A stretch of DNA of 64,000 bases from Protula sp. h YS-2021 (Eukaryota > Annelida > Polychaeta > Sabellida > Serpulidae): contig OX457033.1 in NCBI GenBank assembly GCA_949752745.1, positions 13,800,970-13,864,969 on the forward strand. The letters are read 5' to 3'. The position numbers and the translations under genes were made by a program. Under the pieces are notes generated by a model. It was not told where the DNA came from. It saw nothing but the letters and a program-made list of their open reading frames with translations, and ran no database searches. Below, in pieces: positions 58,779-64,000 of this stretch (within the stretch, counting starts at the first letter, position 1; every line of letters starts with the position of its first letter).

Positions 58779-60377
58779 TAGACAAGATATAGCTTGAAAC
58801 CATACCAAATCGAAAGGGCTGTTGATTTTTCACCATATTAGAAGACATCATTGATAACATTTTTTGTCACTTCTAAAGATTGCTGGCGTGAGCAGCAAGG
58901 AATGCCCCCATTAAGCTTTGCTTACCCTCCCCCCCCCTACCCCACTCTCACCTAACCGAACAACTTATCTGTGGGGAAAAACAAAACCATAAGGTTGGAC
59001 ACATCTGGTTGGAGGAAACGACGGAGGACAATTCTTGTGACGGCGCTACATCTCACAAACTTAATGCTCTTTGGACATTAAGTCACTAATCGTCACACCT
59101 CACATCTGGGGTTTTTTCCCCATGGTGCTAACCTTAACAAATAAGTATGAGAAAGAGTCCCGAAAATATTTCATTAAATAGTTTTCTGGTTGGAGAAGCT
59201 CTTTTCTGGATAAAGAGACTCTGACCATATTTAGGCCACCTTTGCCTTTGTTTTGCGAAAATGTCATTCCACAAAAGAGTAACACCATAGTCAGTACCTA
59301 TACAGGTGTATACCAGAGGGTTGAGGGGGTAGGGTAGGGGTAGGGGTAGGGGTATGACCACTCTGGAATTAAGGTCCCATTGTTGATTCGTGCCACATGT
59401 GATCTTTTTTCTGGAGTACTGGCGAATACGCAGAAAAACACAGATACATTATTTTACATCATGGAATTCTGATTACCCAATTTTGTATGAGTTTCTTTTC
59501 ATGGGAATTGATCACAAACCGAAGCATCTTAGCCATCAATCTTACTTTACAATCTCCGGTGACAGGGGGGGGGGGGTGGAGAGGGGTGGGGGTTGTCACG
59601 GGCTTGGATGGCAATACTCTCGACATCGAGGGTTACCAACGAGTCCCTGGGACGAAGCTTGGTGTCAGTTTCCTGAGACAGTGAAAGATACTCCCCGAGT
59701 AGTAACACCCCTCCCACTTTTGATTACTGTTTACTTTAGGCAGACCAGTAATTTGTTAGTTCGGAGGGGGTGAGAGCGGAGAGGGGAAGGGGGGGGGGGG
59801 AGTGGGTGGCACATTGAGTAAGATCAGGCTCAATGTTAAGCATTTGATTCGTTTTCCGCAAGTTTAATTATCAGAAACAAGATCTGGATCTGGGCTGGGA
59901 AATTCAACAATTTTGACCGTATTTATCCTATTATTTTATTACAAAAAATATTTGCTAAAGTATGATGTATTTTATTTAAAACTTTATTTTTCACTGTCTA
60001 TATGTTGTCTTTATTCAAAAGACAGTTATACACATCTTTTTTTTCGAACTTAGTTCAACTTTATCGGCTGTAAGTTCAAACAAAATCATATCTTGTTTTA
60101 TATGTTTAACTGAATTAAATATATCTGTTATACTGAATAAGAAATGATTCAATTTCCGGTGTCTCTAAACAATTGAAATCTTCAAATATTTAGAGATAGT
60201 AATAATTATTAAGTGATATTTCTATTTGAATTAAAGACATCCTTCAATAAATTAAAATAAAACGCATATTAATTATCAATTTATATTTCATATGTTTAGC
60301 GAAGAGGGTGTTGGTAAGAGTGGAATAAAGGAACAAGAACCAAAGAGGTAGATTGACAGCAAAAGCAATTTGTTCGC
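58777..60377. other. Stretch without a recognisable gene, several G-runs
   Basis: G- or C-runs occur near 58.93, 59.57 and 59.78 kb. The open frames near 59.4-59.8 kb run through a G-run and show no recognisable domain. Confidence 0.4.
59324..59354 (+). repeat. (GGGGTA)n short array
   Basis: GGGGGTAGGGTAGGGG continues as GTAGGGGTA units, about five in all. It meets the quadruplex pattern on the plus strand and resembles, but is not, the metazoan telomere repeat TTAGGG. Confidence 0.85.
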
Positions 60378-60419
60378 TCTTCTTCTTCTTCTTCTTCTTC
60401 TTCTTCTTGTTCTTCTTCT

Positions 60420-60452
<33 letters not shown>

Positions 60453-60481
60453 GTTTGTTCTTGTTGTTCTCTCTCTTTCTG

Positions 60482-60522
<41 letters not shown>
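60378..60522. repeat. (TTC)n(TC)n compound microsatellite
   Basis: About 24 TTC-type triplets with a few TTG or CTC variants, then a spacer, then about 20 TC dinucleotides. Frames give Leu/Ser repeats on the plus strand and Arg/Glu/Lys repeats on the minus strand. Confidence 0.95.
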
Positions 60523-60523
<1 letters not shown>

Positions 60524-60840
60524 AAGCTATAACTGGGTACCTTGACAATTGCACGACGCATCTCCAGCTTTGTGTAACAAATGTAGAATCACACGAGATG
60601 TTTGCCACCAATAACACCCGAACAAATCGGTAAATAGCCACATTACCATTGACATTGAAGCGTTATTAGCTTTTACGACTCCAAGAGATGTAACCACCTT
60701 CAAATACCAGCAGACGAAGCACGATATTAAGTGACAAGCAATCTGCATATTACACACACTTTCTCTCAACTGAAATAAATAGGTCGATTCTATGGCAGCC
60801 AAAATAAAAAAACTGTTATTTTAGCAGCAGCAACAGAATA

Positions 60841-60876
60841 AGAAGAAGAAAACGAAGAAGAAGAAGAAGAAGAAGA
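60841..60876. repeat. (AAG)n microsatellite, short
   Basis: About 11 AAG units with one AACG interruption, in the opposite sense to the TTC array 320 bp to its left. Confidence 0.9.
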
Positions 60877-61133
60877 AACTGATAAAAGTCTGGTCATTTT
60901 CGTAACAAAGAGAAAATGTACAATTTGGAGGTGAGATTGTGGCATAACCATTCATGACCTAAATAAATCGTCACTCCTTTGTCTAATTCATGGATCCAGA
61001 AAGAGTACAGAGTTGGATATTGGACTTGTTGGTCTACGGCCTGCTATAGCCAAGCTATTTACCGATTGTAAAGAACAACACCGTAATTGTTTCCCGTTGA
61101 TTATATGTGCCAGGAGTTGTAGTTAACACTTGA

Positions 61134-61905
61134 CAAGCCTTTGGCTTGCAAGAGTTATATGAATTTGTGCGAGCAGCCGCTCATCTTTTTTCTCTTCTTG
61201 ACTGTTTTTCCGATTTTTTTTTGTGTCTTCTTCTCTGACACTATGGGCCCTAGGACCATGAAACTTGGGACTTATGAAGAGCTTGATCTGAACGTGTGCA
61301 TGTCACTTTTTATTTTCGTCTTCGATTTCGTTTTCTTTGTTAAAACGCCATGTCAAAAGAGTGTATTTTTGCCAGTAAATGTAGAGCATTTAACGTACAT
61401 CACAGAACACACAGTTGCTGAGCTTTGTGCGAGCTCTCACTGCGTTAATAGATAACATGGCGTATGCCTGCTCAGTGAATAAAACCTTAAGTCAATAAAA
61501 ACCAAACACTACTCGGCTTATAAGACGTATTCAAGCTATGTTGTTTGCAATATATTATTCAAGAAATAACCCATTGCAAGAAGTATTTTTGTGTTTTAAT
61601 TTTTGTCAAGTGTTTAACATTTCGCTAGCGAAATAAGGTTCTAGTTCAAGAAATAACCCATTGAAGGAAGTATTTTTGCGTTTTAATTTTTGTCAAGTGT
61701 TTAACATTTCGCTAGCGAAATAAGGTTCTAGTTCAAGAAATAACCCATTGAAGGAAGTATTTTTGCGTTTTAATTTTTGTCAAGTGTTTAACATTTCGCT
61801 AGCGAAATAAGGTTCTAGTTCAAGAAATAACCCATTGAAGGAAGTATTTTTGCGTTTTAATTTTTGTCAAGTGTTTAACATTTCGATAGCGAAATGAGGT
61901 TCTAG
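61134..61905 (+). mobile_element. Helentron/Helitron2-like non-autonomous element (family 2), copy B
   Basis: The 5' end TAACACTTGACAAGCC with its hairpin, and the 3' end GGTTCTAG followed by TT, match copy A at 48.95-49.47 kb in inverted orientation. Copy B is 252 bp longer, close to three extra copies of its 87-bp 3' repeat. The interior keeps stretches over 95% identical to copy A (for example ATGAAACTTGGGACTTATGA). Both copies share a short open segment with a hydrophobic Phe/Val-rich run ending in FFVKTPC. No transposition protein is encoded, so movement would depend on an autonomous element elsewhere. Confidence 0.68.
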
Positions 61906-61906
61906 T
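61559..61906 (+). repeat. Four 87-bp tandem units forming the element 3' end
   Basis: Units begin at 61559, 61646, 61733 and 61820 (TCAAGAAATAACCCATTG). Each contains TTGTCAAGTGTTTAACA, the 16-bp palindrome ATTTCGCTAGCGAAAT and the terminus GGTTCTAGT. Units 2 and 3 are essentially identical. The last unit has a damaged palindrome (CGATAGCG) and ends GAGGTTCTAG, like copy A. Confidence 0.95.
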
Positions 61907-62684
61907 TTTATTCTTGTAATCACTTTTGAAAGATCAGCATGGTACATCAGAACAAAAACCAGTGTAACTGCACATAATTTGTGTCAGTAACGATTTCACC
62001 GACTCATCCACTATTTGCTCCAAGCGATCCCAGCAATTACCAAACCCCCACAAGAAAAAAAACTGAGAACGGGTTCGCAGCACCCCTTTAATTACTTCCT
62101 TGATATATCAACAACTCGCAACAAACGGAAATTGTTGCTTTGAGGGTGCTCGGATTTTTCCGTGAGGGTGCTCGGACATTTCCGGGTTCCTTGGATTGAA
62201 AATGACACTGACCAGTGCTATTCAGATACTTGTGCATTTACAAAATGTGACTGTCTTCAAAAGTGCCGTGTTTTTATATGACGACAATAACATACCATTT
62301 TCGTTAGTAATCCTGTACTCGAAATTTTATACATATTTGTAGTATCCTTTGTTCACGAACAATTTTTGACATCCCCTCGCCCTTAAATGCCACAGAGTAC
62401 ACATTTGCGCAGATCAATACGTCCTAGATATGCAAGGCCTGAGCATATGAGGTTTTTCAAGATAACTGTATATCCTAATTTTGAATTTTTCCATACAAAA
62501 AGACACCCTGAAATGACATGGCCGCTGTGCACCGATTAAACAGTTAATATCTAATATTACCGAATATTACTTTCATAAATTTCATTGCTTCATGTTACTT
62601 GCTCATGTTACAAAAATAAAAGATACCTTGAAATGATAAGGCTGCTGCATATTGGGTAAAAAGGACCATCGCCACAGCTGCCAG
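61907..62684. other. Stretch without a recognisable gene
   Basis: A short direct repeat of GAGGGTGCTCGGA occurs near 62.14-62.18 kb. Nothing else recognised. Confidence 0.4.
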
Positions 62685-63210
62685 AGCTCACTGGACCATT
62701 GTCACAACCCACTGGACCACTGTTATAACCCACTGGTCCATTGTCACAACCCATTGGACCACTGTCATAGCCCACTGGTCCACTGGCAGAACCCACTAGA
62801 CTACTGTCATAACCCACTGGTCCACTGCCAGAACCCATTGGACCACTGTCATAACCCACTGGTCCACTGGCAGAACCCGCTAGACTACTGTCATAACCCA
62901 CTGGTCCACTGCCAGAATCCATTGGACCACTGTCGTAACCCACTAGTCCACTGGCAGAACAGGCTAGACTACTGTCATAACCCACTGGTCCACTGCCAGA
63001 ACCCATTGGACCACTGTCATAACCCACTGGACCACTGTCATAACCCACTGGTCCACTGCCAGAACCCGCTGGACCACTGTCATAACCCACTGGACCACTG
63101 TCACAACCCACTAGTCCATTGCCAGAACCCACTGGTCCACTGCCAGAACCCACTGGACAACTGTTATAACTCACTGGACCACTGCCAGAACCCACTGGAC
63201 CACTGTCAGC
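62685..63210. repeat. 21-bp minisatellite, about 25 units
   Basis: Units of the forms CCACTGTCATAACCCACTGG and CCACTGCCAGAACCCATTGG recur at 21 bp and alternate as a 42- to 84-bp higher-order pattern. The period is a multiple of three and both strands stay open for about 190 codons (Cys-His-Asn-Pro-Leu-Asp-His on plus; Gly-Pro-Val-Gly-Tyr-Asp-Ser on minus). Being open on both strands points to repeat structure, not a gene. Confidence 0.93.
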
Positions 63211-64000
63211 TTTGTGGTTGAAATTAAATTGCTTGATTCATCAGATGTTTACCGAAAATTTCTGCGAATCTGCAGATCCGCTTATTCACTGTATATTCCC
63301 AGAAATTTTCATCCTAACTAACACAGTCGTTGCTTTGATGCTTAGAAAGTTACACAGATCCACCGAAATGATGATTGGCCGTAAATTGCCCCTCTATGTT
63401 GGGTTTCATAACTAAACAACAATCTCATCATGATATCGTTCCGCGGAAAAGGAAGTCTTGACAGGTCGCCTTGAAAAAAGACCAAAAGGAGTACTTCAGT
63501 GCGGAAATTTCAAGAGTGGGCAAGTTTCTTTTTAAATATTTATCAAAAATTGACTTCATAAATATCCTACTTCGGCAGGTACACATTTAGATTTCAATAA
63601 TAACCACAATTCGACGTTGATCCAACAGTGTGTGCGACTTCCATGTAGCGTTAATGCAACGTTGTGATGTTTATTGGGTAGTAATTAAAACACAGAAATG
63701 TCACTGGATCAAGCAATTCAATTAGTGTCAATTTATGGAGGAACAGGGCTTCATCACATGTGACGGCATGCGCCGTCACAAGTCATAAAAACGGTGCTAA
63801 ATAATAGGTGTAGCCGTTTCGGAGCAAAACAAAAAAATAGTAACAAAGTCTTGATATCATTCCTACCTGGTACGCAAGGTGTACAGCGAAAGTTCAGGGT
63901 TCTGTGGGATGGGGTTGGGGGGGGGGGGTTGTCACTAAATTTTTGGCTTGCATACTTAACAGAACCCATCATATATTTTCTTTGACAGTAAGAAAATGAT
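63211..64000. other. Stretch without a recognisable gene
   Basis: Contains one CAACGT-type repeat fragment and a G-run at about 63.91-63.93 kb. Open frames are short and unrecognised. Confidence 0.4.
63611..63680. repeat. Dispersed CAACGT-type repeat, copy 6 (fragment)
   Basis: TTCGACGTTGATCCAACAG, GTAGCGTTAATGCAACGTTG and a TGTTTATTGGG end match the end of the copy at 30.8 kb. Confidence 0.5.

Noticed and set aside
59390..59773. 127-codon plus-strand frame
   Set aside because: Runs through a G-run and has no domain or splice signals I can support.

Overview
This looks like a nuclear genomic window from an animal, most likely a marine invertebrate. A lophotrochozoan such as a mollusc would fit, but the sequence does not settle the phylum. 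The reasons are: AT-rich, gene-poor DNA with no bacterial operon structure; very long dinucleotide and trinucleotide microsatellites; many minisatellites; a DIRS-type retrotransposon; Helentron/Helitron2-like non-autonomous elements; tRNA-like SINE heads; and one large open reading frame that ends at a consensus eukaryotic 5' splice site.

Only one protein-coding feature is well supported. It is a 522-codon reading frame on the minus strand (35092-36660), very probably the first coding exon of a multi-exon gene. An in-frame stop lies 9 nt upstream of its ATG, the Kozak context is good, and the frame closes three codons past a GAG|GTACGT donor. The protein is Ser/Asn-rich, looks disordered and was not recognised. 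Its next exons would lie at lower coordinates, and I could not place them.

Layout. 0-17 kb: AT-rich DNA without recognisable genes, with a (TA)n array at 2.2 kb, a long stem-loop at 8.6 kb and a cluster of nuclear-receptor-like half-sites at 16.9 kb. 17-24 kb: a dispersed CAACGT-type repeat, a 375-bp inverted-repeat element (18.4 kb), and a GC-richer block holding a decayed minus-strand DIRS-like element with reverse transcriptase, RNase H and probable tyrosine recombinase remnants. 24-34 kb: microsatellites and three minisatellites (58-, 30- and about 15-bp units). 35-37 kb: the gene exon and a possible promoter. 37-50 kb: compound (TA)n, a Helentron-like element with 5' hairpin and asymmetric inverted repeats (38.9-39.8 kb), a tRNA-like SINE head, a 17-bp minisatellite, a possible pogo-like DNA transposon (43.0-44.0 kb), and the first of two copies of a second Helentron-like family (48.95-49.47 kb). 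50-64 kb: 15-, 15- and 21-bp minisatellites, a tRNA-like fragment lacking space for an anticodon arm, and the second copy of that family in opposite orientation (61.1-61.9 kb), whose 3' terminus is tandemly repeated four times as an 87-bp unit.

The genes do not form a pathway. The window is mostly a record of mobile-element and tandem-repeat activity around one gene start. Apart from the 35-36.7 kb exon and the retroelement remnants, open frames here come from repeats or are short enough to be chance.
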